From positions 1 through 35,561 of the forward strand of contig JAYMTF010000478.1 in assembly GCA_036897485.1 (NCBI GenBank): 35,561 bases of DNA, given 5' to 3'. Of the stretch, positions 22,941 through 33,252 are shown piece after piece. The translations under genes were made by a program, and so were the position numbers. Position 1 is the stretch's first letter; each line of letters begins with the position of its first letter. Under the pieces are notes generated by a model. That model saw nothing but the letters and a program-made list of their open reading frames with translations. It did not search any database and was not told the origin of the DNA. Origin of the DNA: Pelargonium nanum (lineage: Eukaryota; Streptophyta; Magnoliopsida; Geraniales; Geraniaceae).

Positions 22941-23808
22941 GTACTCACTAAGCTTTACCCATGTAGTATCTGATTGTCAGCATAGCAGAGGACAGTGAAG
23001 ACTTTAGTGATAAAACCTAGCATGACCAATCAAACAGGAACACAAATTTCAGAGTAATCATAAACCTCAGTTGGGTTGGCACTAGAAATTCACAAATAAA
23101 ATAAAGTACCAAAATTTTCAATCCAAAACAAAATCAAATGTGAACAAAAAAAAAAACAAATTTTCTAAGCATCAGGATATGAGAATCGGATCATAAAAAA
23201 AATACAATTGTACCCACAATACCATTTCGCATTACCACAACAACCATTGAAATTTTTTAACAAAAAAAAAACCCAATTCAGAGAACTATTCACCAACCCC
23301 AAAAAATAACAATGGGTACACTGTACACAACAATGAAATTGTAGAAACTCGACAGAAAAAAAATAAAAATAAAAATATTAAAGAGAAGCTTACCAGAAAG
23401 GAACATATTTTTTTTTTAATTTTTATTTCATAAGCAGTAAAAAAAATCCAATGAAGATGAAAATATCTGCAAAACCCTAAACAGTCCCCTCCGAGGAATC
23501 TATAAATCCTGATTTTGTTTATTTTACTTTTCTCAGTAAATTCTGCGGATTTTTTAAAGTACATGTATAATCAATGGCAGATATTTAGTGACGTGGCAGT
23601 CAATGATTGGTCTAGAGTCGATAAGCTCATCTCCTTATTGTGCACTGTGTTGCAGCTGATTATTGCTAGTTACCGTTAAGCTCTCTTCCTTATCGGTTCA
23701 GTTGGTCTCTTCTCTTCTCTTCTCTTCCCTCCACAACTTCACAGACTCACAGAGAAAAGCAACTACTTTTCAAATTCAATTCAAATTTCAAAGCACTGAG
23801 AATTGAAA
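22941..23808. promoter_or_regulatory. Shared head-to-head promoter region of the unknown gene and OTP85
   Basis: The two genes diverge with 868 bp between start codons. The left part holds the leader intron and a probable 5' UTR exon of the minus-strand gene (to about 23394 and beyond). The right part holds the leader of the PPR gene with a TCTCT repeat at 23706-23727. A short bidirectional promoter between about 23560 and 23700 is likely. Confidence 0.45.
23706..23727. repeat. TCTCT microsatellite in the OTP85 leader
   Basis: Four TCTCT units plus TC, about 80 bp before the start codon. Pyrimidine-rich leaders of this kind are frequent in plant 5' UTRs. Confidence 0.85.
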
Positions 23809-25614
23809 ATGGCAGCGATTCCATCTTCACCTGTAGCTTCATTTCCAATTCAAAAAGCCAACACAATTACCTCAAGAAATGACCCGCCAAACCCACTTTC
23901 TCTGCTACCCAACTGCACCACTCTCAGAGAGCTGAAGCAAATTCAGGCCTTTTCGATCAAAACCCGCCTCCAGAATGACATTTCTGTCATCACCAAGCTC
24001 GTCAATTCGTGCACTCGCAGCCCGAACAACCCCTTAATGGAGCATGCCCACCAGCTGTTTGACAAAATTCCTGAACCAGATATTGCACTCTTCAATTCCA
24101 TTGCCCGGGGCTACTCCCGGTCCGACACGCCTCTTCGGGTTCTCGGGCTCTTTGCTCGGGTTCTGCACTCTGGCCTCCTCCCAGATAAATACAGCTTCCC
24201 ATCTCTTCTTAAGGCTTGTGCAAATGGTAGAGCCTTGGGGGAAGGTAAGCAATTGCATTGTTTTCTTATCAAGCTGGGGCTGAATGATAACATCTATGTG
24301 TGCCCTACTCTTATAAATATGTATACTGAGTGCGATGATGTGGATGCTGCCCGTCGGGTATTTGATAAGATATTGGAACCTTGTGTTATTTCGTATAATG
24401 CCATCATAACGGGCTATGCTAGAAGTAGTCGGCCCAATGAGGCCTTGTCGTTGTTCCGAGAATTGCAAGAGAATGATATTAAGCCAAATGATGTTACTAT
24501 GCTCAGTGCTCTTTCTTCTTGTGCTCTGTTAGGAGCGTTGGATTTGGGGAAGTGGATACATGAATATGTTAAGAAACACGGGTTTGATTCTTATGTGAAG
24601 GTGAATACTGCACTTATAGATATGTATGCAAAGTGTGGCAGCTTGGATGATGCAATTTCTGTCTTTGAGAACATGAATGTAAGAGATACACCAGCGTGGT
24701 CTGCAATGATTGTGGCATATGCAACTCATGGCCAAGGTACGATTGCTATTTCAAAGTTTGAAGAAATGAGAAGAGCACGAGTAAAACCTGATGAGGTTAC
24801 GTTTTTGGGGCTCTTATATGCATGCAGTCACACTGGACTAGTGGAGGAAGGTTGCAGGTATTTCTATAGTATGAGAGACGAATATAAAATTGTTCCTAGG
24901 ATTAAGCACTATGGGTGTATGGTTGATCTGTTTGGTCGTGCTGGACGATTGGACGAGGCTTATAATTTCATTGATACTTTCCCAATTAGACCTACTCCCA
25001 TACTATGGCGTACCTTGTTATCTGCTTGTGGCAGCCATGGCAATGTTGATATGGGGAAGCGTGTTATTGAAAGAATTTTTGAATTAGACGATTCTCATGG
25101 AGGGGACTACGTGATCCTATCAAATCTGTGTGCAAGAGCCGGGAGATGGGACGATGTAGATTATCTTAGAAAGTTGATGAAAGATAGAGGGGTGGTAAAG
25201 GTCCCTGGGTGTAGCTCCATAGAGGTGAACAATGTAGTGCATGAATTCTTCTCTGGGGATGGGGTGCATTATGTATCTAAATCATTGCACCAAGCACTTG
25301 ACGAGTTGGTTAAAGAATTGAAGCTAGTTGGGTATGTTCCCGATACCTCTCTTGTCTTTCATGCCGATATGGAAGACGAGGATAAAGAAATCACTCTGAG
25401 ATATCATAGTGAGAAATTGGCCATTGCTTATGGGCTCCTAAACAGTCCTCCTGGGGAGACTATCCGTGTTGTGAAAAATCTTCGCGTCTGTGGGGATTGT
25501 CATTCGGCTGCTAAACTCATATCCCTGGTCTTTGATAGGCAGATCATTCTTAGAGATGTCCAACGCTTTCATCATTTTAAAAATGGGAAGTGCTCTTGTG
25601 GGGATTTCTGGTAA
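23809..25614 (+). CDS. OTP85: DYW-class pentatricopeptide repeat protein, OTP85-like chloroplast RNA editing factor
   Basis: A single exon of 601 residues. The ATG at 23809 is chosen over an in-frame TTG two codons upstream. A serine- and threonine-rich N-terminus suggests an organelle transit peptide. PLS-type PPR motifs run from about residue 35 to 410 (for example NTALIDMYAKCGSLDDAISV), followed by E/E+ motifs (VPGCSSIEVNN). The DYW deaminase domain has HSEKLAIAYGLL, CGDCH and a final CSCGDFW. The deaminase zinc and catalytic signature HSE plus CxxC is intact. The close match throughout, as I recall it, is Arabidopsis At2g02980/OTP85, which edits a site in chloroplast ndhD. The last three residues are DFW rather than DYW, a conservative change. 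The gene is plus-strand, just upstream of the ribonuclease pair, as in Arabidopsis. Confidence 0.95.
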   Translation: MAAIPSSPVASFPIQKANTITSRNDPPNPLSLLPNCTTLRELKQIQAFSIKTRLQNDISVITKLVNSCTRSPNNPLMEHAHQLFDKIPEPDIALFNSIARGYSRSDTPLRVLGLFARVLHSGLLPDKYSFPSLLKACANGRALGEGKQLHCFLIKLGLNDNIYVCPTLINMYTECDDVDAARRVFDKILEPCVISYNAIITGYARSSRPNEALSLFRELQENDIKPNDVTMLSALSSCALLGALDLGKWIHEYVKKHGFDSYVKVNTALIDMYAKCGSLDDAISVFENMNVRDTPAWSAMIVAYATHGQGTIAISKFEEMRRARVKPDEVTFLGLLYACSHTGLVEEGCRYFYSMRDEYKIVPRIKHYGCMVDLFGRAGRLDEAYNFIDTFPIRPTPILWRTLLSACGSHGNVDMGKRVIERIFELDDSHGGDYVILSNLCARAGRWDDVDYLRKLMKDRGVVKVPGCSSIEVNNVVHEFFSGDGVHYVSKSLHQALDELVKELKLVGYVPDTSLVFHADMEDEDKEITLRYHSEKLAIAYGLLNSPPGETIRVVKNLRVCGDCHSAAKLISLVFDRQIILRDVQRFHHFKNGKCSCGDFW

Positions 25615-27621
25615 TACAATTCATCCATATTCTTAGCTATCATACAAGTTAGTTGTAAATTTGCCTCATCTTGAAATGAAATTGTCCCTGGTACTTGGTG
25701 AGCAGCATTGTATGTGGTTTATTGCTCTGTTGATAGTATGCTTACTCGTTTTAGTAGAGTTGAGGTTATGCAAGAGCAACAAAGTAAAAGGAAACCATTA
25801 CTTGTCACCGAAAGAATCATATATGTTTATTACATGTTGGATAATGAGAATGGATTTAGGCCAATCATGATGAACTGATATGCGTCTTTGGCATTCGTGC
25901 ACAGATACTAACTTGCTCATTCACTAGTACAAAAATGGGCAGATTTATGTGTTCCTGATATCTTCTTGAAAGCTTTATTGTTGATTTGTTAGGTTTCTAA
26001 TTCTCCTATATATGTAAGTGCACTTTTGCTATGAAACTGCAATGTTGTAGTGAAATTTACATGGGAAAAGCTTAGATAATCTATTAGCCATAGCTGTAGA
26101 GAGATTAGGAACATGACCAGTCTGAATGCATTCATAACAGAAGCATCTGAACATATTTATGCCCTCCATGTGCATTAAGGAATAATTTATCACTCGTAAT
26201 AACAAAATAAAGACGCGGTGTTTAAGGCCATCCCCTTCCCTGTTATTGGCATATTCGCATCTACTATTTGAACTCTCTTACAATTATTATATACATGCGT
26301 AGAGTTTGAACATAATCTTTTACGTATACATGATCCAGATTCTGTCATTTGATTTCTTAACTAAACATATTATCTACATTTTTATGATATGTGATTTGTT
26401 TATGTTGCTAATATGAGTTGTAGACAATAATTAGTCCCATTTTACAAACAAATAAGTGTATATGAACAGTGTGAAAGCAAGGACTTGTGGTATGGACTCT
26501 ATATTTGTATGTGGTGTGTACTGAGGAGGTTTCAGTGTCAAATTTTGCAGCCAGATGATTCTGATAGGGATGCCAAATTATATTACTTTAAATATTAACT
26601 GTCTGAGTGAACCAGAAACGTCCCTTACTTGAAGAGTGTCCCTGTCACTACTGATCTACTACTACCTTCCAATTATTGCATCTCCATTCACAACTATATT
26701 TTGACTTCTCATTTGTCAAGTTCAATGTGAAAGCATAAGTTGGAGGCTACCCAATAATTAAAAAATTGTTTCATTTTAGGCTTTGTACCTTTAATTTTAG
26801 ACTCTTTAGATTCTCTTTTAGTCTTACCGAGAGATTATCCCATGACGGGGCTTGGTTTTTGGAAACGTTTGAACTATAACGGCTCTTTCGCCTATCTTTT
26901 GGACTGAAATGACACGTTTGATAATTCATGGACTAAAATGACACGAACTAAATAGCTCAAAAACCATTTTGGACTTTTTTCCTACATTCGATGGATAAGT
27001 AGAGGTTACATTGACATTCGGTGTATTGCACAAATTCATTGGAACTAATAGAAAATGTGGGTGTATCAACTCCTAATTTATTTCCTTACATTAACTTTTA
27101 TATTATTTTTTTTGAAACAATTATTATTATTTATTATACCAGAAAAAAAAAATTAATTTTAACATTACATACATTGGGTTCATAAGTACGAATAGGCAGT
27201 GCATGTTTGAGTCTGAATGAAAAAATGAACCGGTCCAAAGTGGACATAATTGTATTTTATTTTGTTAAATTGATTTAGAGTGAATATTGGCCAGTGAACA
27301 TTTCCTTTTCTTCTAATTGTGTGTGTGGTGGGCGATTTTATTAGCATTAATGGAGTATCAAATATATTTTACTACAATCTTACATCAATGCCATGAAGAA
27401 AAAAATATTTGACAATAAAAAGTATCTGATTATTAGTTAAGGTTCCTTCATTAATCATCACCCCTTGGTGGTATCTGTTTTGGCAATAAAAAGTATGAGA
27501 AGGTTGAGAGATCACGCAATAAATTAAAAACAAGGAAGGTCAAGCAAATTAAAATGCACAATAAAATGAGCCGACATCACCAATTCATATACAGAGCGTT
27601 ACACACCCAAAATGATACCCT

Positions 27622-27629
27622 GAATATCC
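27622..27629 (+). promoter_or_regulatory. P1BS-type site (GNATATNC), RNase gene 1
   Basis: GAATATCC matches the PHR1-binding consensus GNATATNC. It ends 25 bp before the TATA box at 27654-27663. PHR1 factors activate phosphate-starvation genes, including S-like ribonucleases. The site is short and function is inferred; its twin upstream of the second ribonuclease strengthens it. Confidence 0.55.
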
Positions 27630-27653
27630 TGCCCCACAACCTTCCATTTTTAC

Positions 27654-27663
27654 CTATAAATAC
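27654..27663 (+). promoter_or_regulatory. TATA box of RNase gene 1
   Basis: CTATAAATAC lies 63 bp upstream of the start codon, predicting transcription from about 27688 and a leader of roughly 40 bases. Confidence 0.75.
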
Positions 27664-27725
27664 ACCCTTTAATTATGACATTTAACACAATCATCACTCT
27701 CATCACAACCTCAATCACAGAGACA

Positions 27726-29110
27726 ATGAACACCAAAGGCTCAATCTTGATGTTGATCCAACTCCTCATCGTACAGTACCTCTCAGTTCTTGCTGTTTCT
27801 CAGGATTTTGATTTCTTCTACTTCGTCCAACAGGTCTGATCATGAGTCTATATATATGATCAGTGGTTCTGCTTTTGGCTTGCTTTTGATTACTCATTGA
27901 TTTGTAATGGCTGTTGGTGTTTTTGTAGTGGCCAGGATCATTCTGTGATACAAAGAAGAGTTGTTGCTACCCAACAACTGGAAAGCCTACTGCGGATTTT
28001 GGGATTCATGGTCTGTGGCCTAATTACAAGGATGGCTCCTACCCATCCAACTGTGATCCCGACAGCCCCTACGATCCGTCCAAGGTACCATTTCACTTCA
28101 TGTCTTAATTCATTCATCATCTACTGGTTCATCAACAAGTTTAATTTAGAGATTTTGGGTGTATTGTGTTAATGTTCTACAAGTGATGAATAGTTTAGCA
28201 TTGGAGTAAACGAAATGTGGCCGGCCGGCCATTACAGGACAAACTAAAACTAATGTGTTTCACCTTCAAAAGACCCGATAAACAAAATGAATGGTATTTT
28301 TTGTGCACGGATACTTTCATCTTCTCAGTGTATTTGTGTCTAATGCGAATCCGGCAATTGAACACTCGGAATCTTTTTAGACTTGTGTTAAACACTTAAG
28401 TTTACGTGTCGTCTTAATTTTTAATTGCTTGGATACTCATCTTTTCAACATATTCGTGTCTGATACATATCCGACACTTGAACACTTGTACACTCCCTAG
28501 ATACGTATCGTTTTCTCTAATTTATTGAACTTTTTCGGTTTCTCCCATTTTGGTTTTGCTAAACCATATTCTATGCTGCATTAAGAAAAAAATCATATTC
28601 TATGGCTGTCATGGAATTTACAAATTTACCCTTGATTGAATTTTGATTATTCATTTGGTTTGTGAATTGTGATGGATAAACATATAGGTATCAGACCTGA
28701 AGAGCAGTATGCAACAGAGTTGGCCAACACTGGCGTGCCCAAGCAGCGATGGCACAGCCTTCTGGACACACGAGTGGGACAAACACGGCACTTGCTCCGA
28801 GTCCGTGCTAGACCAGCACGGTTACTTTGAAGCTGCTCTCGACCTCAAAAAGAAAGCAGACCTTCTCCAAATCCTCGAAAGCGCGGGAATACGCGCGGAC
28901 GGGTCATCCTATAGCTTGAGCGACATTCGAGACGCGATAAAGCAAGGAGTTGGGTACACGCCATGGATAGAATGCAATGTGGATACATCAGGAAACAGCC
29001 AGCTCTACCAGATTTACTTGTGCGTCGACACTTCTGGTTCATCACTCATTGAATGTCCCGTGTTTCCCAGAGGGAAATGTGGTTCTGATATTGAATTTCC
29101 TTCGTTTTAG
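27726..29110 (+). CDS. RNS1: Secreted S-like T2 ribonuclease, RNS1-type (copy 1)
   Basis: Three exons: 27726-27833, 27929-28084 and 28688-29110, giving 228 residues. T2 ribonucleases cleave single-stranded RNA through a 2',3'-cyclic phosphate. A signal peptide covers about residues 1-25, with mature QDFDFFYFVQQWPGSFCDTK. The catalytic motifs are complete: FGIHGLWPNY with H63, and FWTHEWDKHGTC with H116, E117 and H121. Paired cysteines (SCCYP, CPSSDG, GKC near the end) fit the family, and the length matches RNS1 (about 230). It is an S-like enzyme, not a self-incompatibility S-RNase. RNS1-type genes are induced by phosphate starvation and wounding. Intron 2 carries a diverged direct repeat. 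It is homologous to At2g02990 and tandem with the gene at 32146. Confidence 0.95.
28308..28490. repeat. Diverged direct repeat in intron 2 of RNase gene 1
   Basis: Two related blocks of about 60 bp start with GGATACT near 28308 and 28430. Both contain a TTYGTGTCTRATRC-like core and TTGAACACT. They differ at many positions, so the duplication is old. Similar GTGTC-rich sequence is common in plant repeats. Confidence 0.5.
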
Positions 29111-31990
29111 TTAAACCTGAACCCTGGAGGGATGTGGTTATGTGTAATTTTATTTCATCATTGTTAATTGTGATTGTAATTGGACTATTTATATATGCCA
29201 AATAAAATTTCGTTTTCTTCTGCACAATCAATAGAAAAAAACACATCATGAAAGTACTTGATACAATGTACCGCGTCTTGCTTGCGGTGTAATTAGTCAA
29301 TTACTTGTGAAAAAAACGATGCAGGTTTTATTCGAGGTTCAACACAAAACTTATCCAACCACTCATTTTTGAATGAATTGTATGTTAAAATCAGAAGTTC
29401 GAATCACTACAACCAAATAAATCTATAACTCTTCAAATTTATCTATTATCATTCTACGAGTTTCTTGTTTGTTTTCTTTGGGCTTTCGGTATTCTTCTTC
29501 GGTCCTGGGCTTCTTATCTCATTTATTTGAATTTCTATATCTCTTTTCATATTCTTCTATTTAGGATCCGTACCGTCTCTTTTTGGCTCACCCGTAAAAG
29601 TATAACGGGAATGTGTTTCTTTCATCTTTTAATGATCCACATGTAAAGTTATAACGGGTTTGCACGTGAGAGACGTGTAATTGCAATATAGTATGAAAAG
29701 TATAATGAGAATTTCAACTATTCGTGTAAACTTTTAGTTGAAATAGTTTTCTAACATTGAGATCTCATCCTTCAAGATTTGTAATATCATTCGTATAGAA
29801 CAATTTTAAAAAGATAAATATTACACCTAATATTTATGAATTCTATGAATATTATAAAGAAAATAATAATTTCATTAAGATCCATGAGGAAACAAATCTG
29901 ACATGAGTAGCGTGTTCACAAATCTCAAATATATGTTCAGAAAAACGACAACTGTCAAATAATTTTTCTAAACTTCAAATATTGATTGTAACATAGGGAC
30001 GATAAGACTTGTCCTTGTCATCTTCAAAAACATCTGATGTGCAACATAACAAGCAAAACTCATTTACTCATAACAAAAAATAATAATTTTCAACAATGTA
30101 AGATCAAGACCTACCGCAATGAAAACAAATTATAGAAATCATAAAACTACTATAATACGATAACATAATTACACAAGAAAAAATAATTTTCATGTAGTAA
30201 ACATACTCTCACAAACAAACATATAGTAAAGGCATAGATGATAGCAAGACGTCTACAAAAAAATCGTACAAAATAAGTCAATAACGATGATGAAAGCAAC
30301 AGAATAATAAAATAAATCATGTCAAAGTTACATATGTATTTATTTAATACGCAGTAATACAAGATAATCTTAAACATGTCATGTCTGTTAGGCGTTATTT
30401 TCTATAACAAGTCCTAACTAGTAACTACTTCCGTTAAATCTGAAAAAGTGAGTTGGGGAGAGGGAGACCCATAATTTTGTGAACATGGAAGATTGTCAGT
30501 AAGGTCAAAAGGTCATGTTATCACATTATTAATACTTTCTTATCCAATGAGAAGTTTAATCCTAAACAGTAAACACCATAGCCTAGGTTTGGATTTCAAA
30601 GCAATATTAATGGAGTGCATTTAACTTAGAGTTAGATCTGTCCTGCCAAAATGGCATCTCCCCTAAACTACAGCATATGCTAATCAGATCCTTTTTACGT
30701 GTAAACATAATCTGATGGACATTATTGTTTTTAAAATCTAATGTAGTTATGTCCGATATTATTGGGACAGCATAAAAAACAACACAATATATAAACAAGA
30801 AATTAATGGAGAGTTCTCATTATAAAAGCAACCGCGGATGCTTATGAGATGCCATAAAAATAAATGGCAATTAGTTCCTCATCCAATCAGCGCAGTTGGC
30901 TTGCACGCAACCAGGAAACAGTTAGTCCTAATCCCAGGAAGGTTGGTATGTTCACATGCGAAAACCTATCTGCACAAGAAGCTCTAACAAGCTAACCGAG
31001 AGATGGCAATTCATGCGTTTGTGTCGAGCTGAAGGTTGTGACTCAACACGAACACGGCACATTTAATAATCGTGTTGCAAGGTCAAACACGAACATGACA
31101 CGTTTAACACGATAACTAAACGACTGAATTCGTGTAATGTATCATGTTACGACACGAATTGTATGCTCTAAGTCAAGAAACAAATATAGAAAAAAAGTGA
31201 AGAAAAGGCGTTAAGTTTAGCATTACACTTTCACGCATTATTAAACTTCTAAGAAAGATAAGACTGAAAGCTTGGAGCCTAATCTACTCATATTATATGA
31301 TGCTGTTATTTTTATTAAAAAAACAAAAACAGATCGAGATCATCTAGGAGTCATTGTTTTTGTTAATCTTGCATGTTGTTTCCACACATATGCAAAGACA
31401 TCATTAACATGCGTAATCATGGTGAACAATTCGTAGTCGGAACCTACCTATATATGATGCTGGAGAAAATCAAAATAACAAAGACCAAGACTATATCAAG
31501 TCTATTTTTGGTATTTAATCCGTTGAAACTATTGCACTAAACGATAAATTAACATCAACATCACTCTCAAGAATAATTCTTGCATTTTTTTCACATTTCT
31601 TCAAGGAGAACTTAATTTACATATTTAACTCTAGGCAAAAAATACACAGAGAACTTGTAGGAGACAAAATATACAATCACACATATTTTTATTTTGAACT
31701 GGAATCATAAATATGAAAATGTTTCAATTTTCTCTTCCACATAAAACTGAAATTTGAAAATTGTTTTCTACTAGCATAGGTGAGGTTGTGAAATGTCAAC
31801 TCAATTATTGAGATACCAAATCAAATCATGATAAAATAAAAGAAAATAATGGAACATGGGAGCACACAATGAAGAAGGTAGGCAAGCAAAGCAAACCCAT
31901 AAAAATGGTTGCAAATTAAGGCAAGCTAGATCTAGTCATACACGGAAATACATTTATGTGATGTATAAAATAAATAAAGCATTTTGTGAA

Positions 31991-31998
31991 GGATATTC
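31991..31998 (+). promoter_or_regulatory. P1BS-type site (GNATATNC), RNase gene 2
   Basis: GGATATTC matches the PHR1-binding consensus and ends 31 bp before the TATA-like box at 32030. The position relative to TATA is nearly that of the site in the first ribonuclease promoter. Confidence 0.55.
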
Positions 31999-32029
31999 TA
32001 AAACAACCTACCAATTAGTCTTTCTTGCC

Positions 32030-32037
32030 TTTAAATA
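32030..32037 (+). promoter_or_regulatory. TATA-like box of RNase gene 2
   Basis: TTTAAATA, a weaker TATA variant, 116 bp upstream of the start codon. Expected transcription start is about 32065. Confidence 0.5.
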
Positions 32038-32145
32038 CTTGAAATTTACAAACACCATTGCACCATAGCTCACAAAGCTAGCTAAGAATTCATAACCCAA
32101 GAAAGAGTGTATTGCGTATTGATTGTGATCATCAGAGAGACAAAC

Positions 32146-33252
32146 ATGAAAACCAAGTACAGTTCAATCTTGATCAAGCTTTTGATCATCCAGCAACTTT
32201 CAGTCCTTTGCCTTGCTCTGCAGGATGATTTTGATTTCTTTTACTTTGTTCAACAGGTGTGTAACTTTTAATTTGTTTCCAATACCATCATGCATTTCTA
32301 TATTGTTGTAATATATATAGTATATCGATTTGATTCGTTGATCGACGAGTGAATTATTTGTTTGAAATATATGCAGTGGCCGGGATCATATTGCGACACA
32401 AAGAGCAGTTGCTGCTATCCGAAAACTGGAAAGCCCGCGGCTGATTTCGGCATCCATGGACTTTGGCCTAATTACAAGGATGGTTCCTACCCACAAAGCT
32501 GCAATCCTGACAGTGCTTTCGATTCCGAAGAGGTATGCACCAGCTCCCATCTCTTCAAGTACATTGGCCGAGTCCGGGGTGGGCCAAAATAGGCATGTGC
32601 CCACCCCATTCCCTACAATCAGCCTTCATAGATATATTGGTGAAGCCAATAGATCTTATAAAGTGGGCCTTTATAGGCATGTGCCTAACCCATCTTTCAC
32701 AAAACTCTTTAATCAGCCTTAATAGATATATTGGCGAAGCCAGAAGTCTAGCTTTCTGGCTTCGTCAATGAAACTGCATGAATTCATTGATCTTATGAAT
32801 ATGTGCAATGTTTTTGCAACGTGCAGCTTTCAGATCTGTCGAGTAGGTTGCAAAAGAGTTGGCCGTCTCTGAGCTGCCCGAGCAGCGATGGCAATAAGTT
32901 CTGGTCGCACGAGTGGGTAAAACATGGGACGTGCTCGGAGTCAGAGCTGGACCAGCACGACTACTTTGAGACCGCTCTCAACCTGAAGGAGAAGGTCAAT
33001 CTTTTACAGATTCTAAACAATGCGGGTATCAAACCGGACGACAAATTTTACAGCCTAGAGAGCATCAAAAGTGCGATACAAAAAGCAACAGGTTTCGTTC
33101 CTGGGATTGATTGCAACGTTGATTCGTCGCACAACAGCCAGCTTTACCAGATATATATGTGTGTGGACACTTCTGGATCGGAGTTCATTGAGTGTCCTGT
33201 GCTTCCCAGGGGAGGCAAATGCCATTCCAGTGTTCAGTTCCCCAAGTTTTAA
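32146..33252 (+). CDS. RNS1: Secreted S-like T2 ribonuclease, RNS1-type (copy 2)
   Basis: Three exons: 32146-32256, 32377-32532 and 32827-33252, giving 230 residues. The intron positions and phases are those of copy 1. The signal peptide is about residues 1-26, with mature QDDFDFFYFVQQWPGSYCDT. Both active-site motifs are intact: FGIHGLWPNY (H64) and FWSHEWVKHGTC (H117, E118, H122). The end is CPVLPRGGKCHSSVQFPKF. It differs from copy 1 by many substitutions (for example HEWVKHG against HEWDKHG, and one extra glycine near the C-terminus), so the duplication is not recent. Intron 2 contains a direct repeat and a perfect hairpin. Secretion and phosphate-scavenging or defence roles are inferred from the family. 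Confidence 0.95.
32578..32764. repeat. Direct repeat plus hairpin in intron 2 of RNase gene 2
   Basis: TAGGCATGTGCC at about 32590 and 32674, each preceded by a GTGGGCC block, and AATCAGCCTT-ATAGATATATTGG at about 32617 and 32711, show two copies of a unit of roughly 84-94 bp. It ends in a perfect 11-bp inverted repeat, CGAAGCCAGAA (32735-32745) with TTCTGGCTTCG (32754-32764), loop 8 nt. Confidence 0.8.

Larger units (their letters stand above)
25615..27725. other. Spacer between OTP85 and the first ribonuclease
   Basis: Holds the OTP85 3' UTR, AT-rich sequence and, at the right end, the ribonuclease promoter. Near 26899-26950 a short motif (GGACTRAAATGACACG) occurs twice about 29 bp apart, probably part of a dispersed repeat. 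No gene was found. Confidence 0.45.
29111..32145. other. Spacer between the two ribonuclease genes
   Basis: Three kilobases of AT-rich sequence with no recognised gene. Around 31040-31155 several ACACGA/CGTGT motifs recur, which looks like a dispersed-repeat remnant of unknown class. The right end is the promoter of the second ribonuclease. Confidence 0.45.

Noticed and set aside
24034-24468. A 144-codon minus-strand frame inside OTP85
   Set aside because: It mirrors the PPR coding strand and has no recognisable domain or start context.
26860-26960. GGACTRAAATGACACG motif twice, considered as a regulatory repeat
   Set aside because: It resembles common dispersed repeat tails and lies over 700 bp from any promoter element recognised here.
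28218-28231. TGGCCGGCCGGCCA palindrome in RNase intron 2
   Set aside because: A short GC palindrome without context; most likely chance.
29360-29430. AGTTCGAATC motif suggesting a tRNA or SINE
   Set aside because: No cloverleaf, A box or flanking duplication is visible; too little to call.
31030-31160. Repeated ACACGA/CGTGT motifs, considered as a CRISPR-like or satellite array
   Set aside because: Spacing is irregular and units differ; this is a dispersed plant repeat remnant at most.
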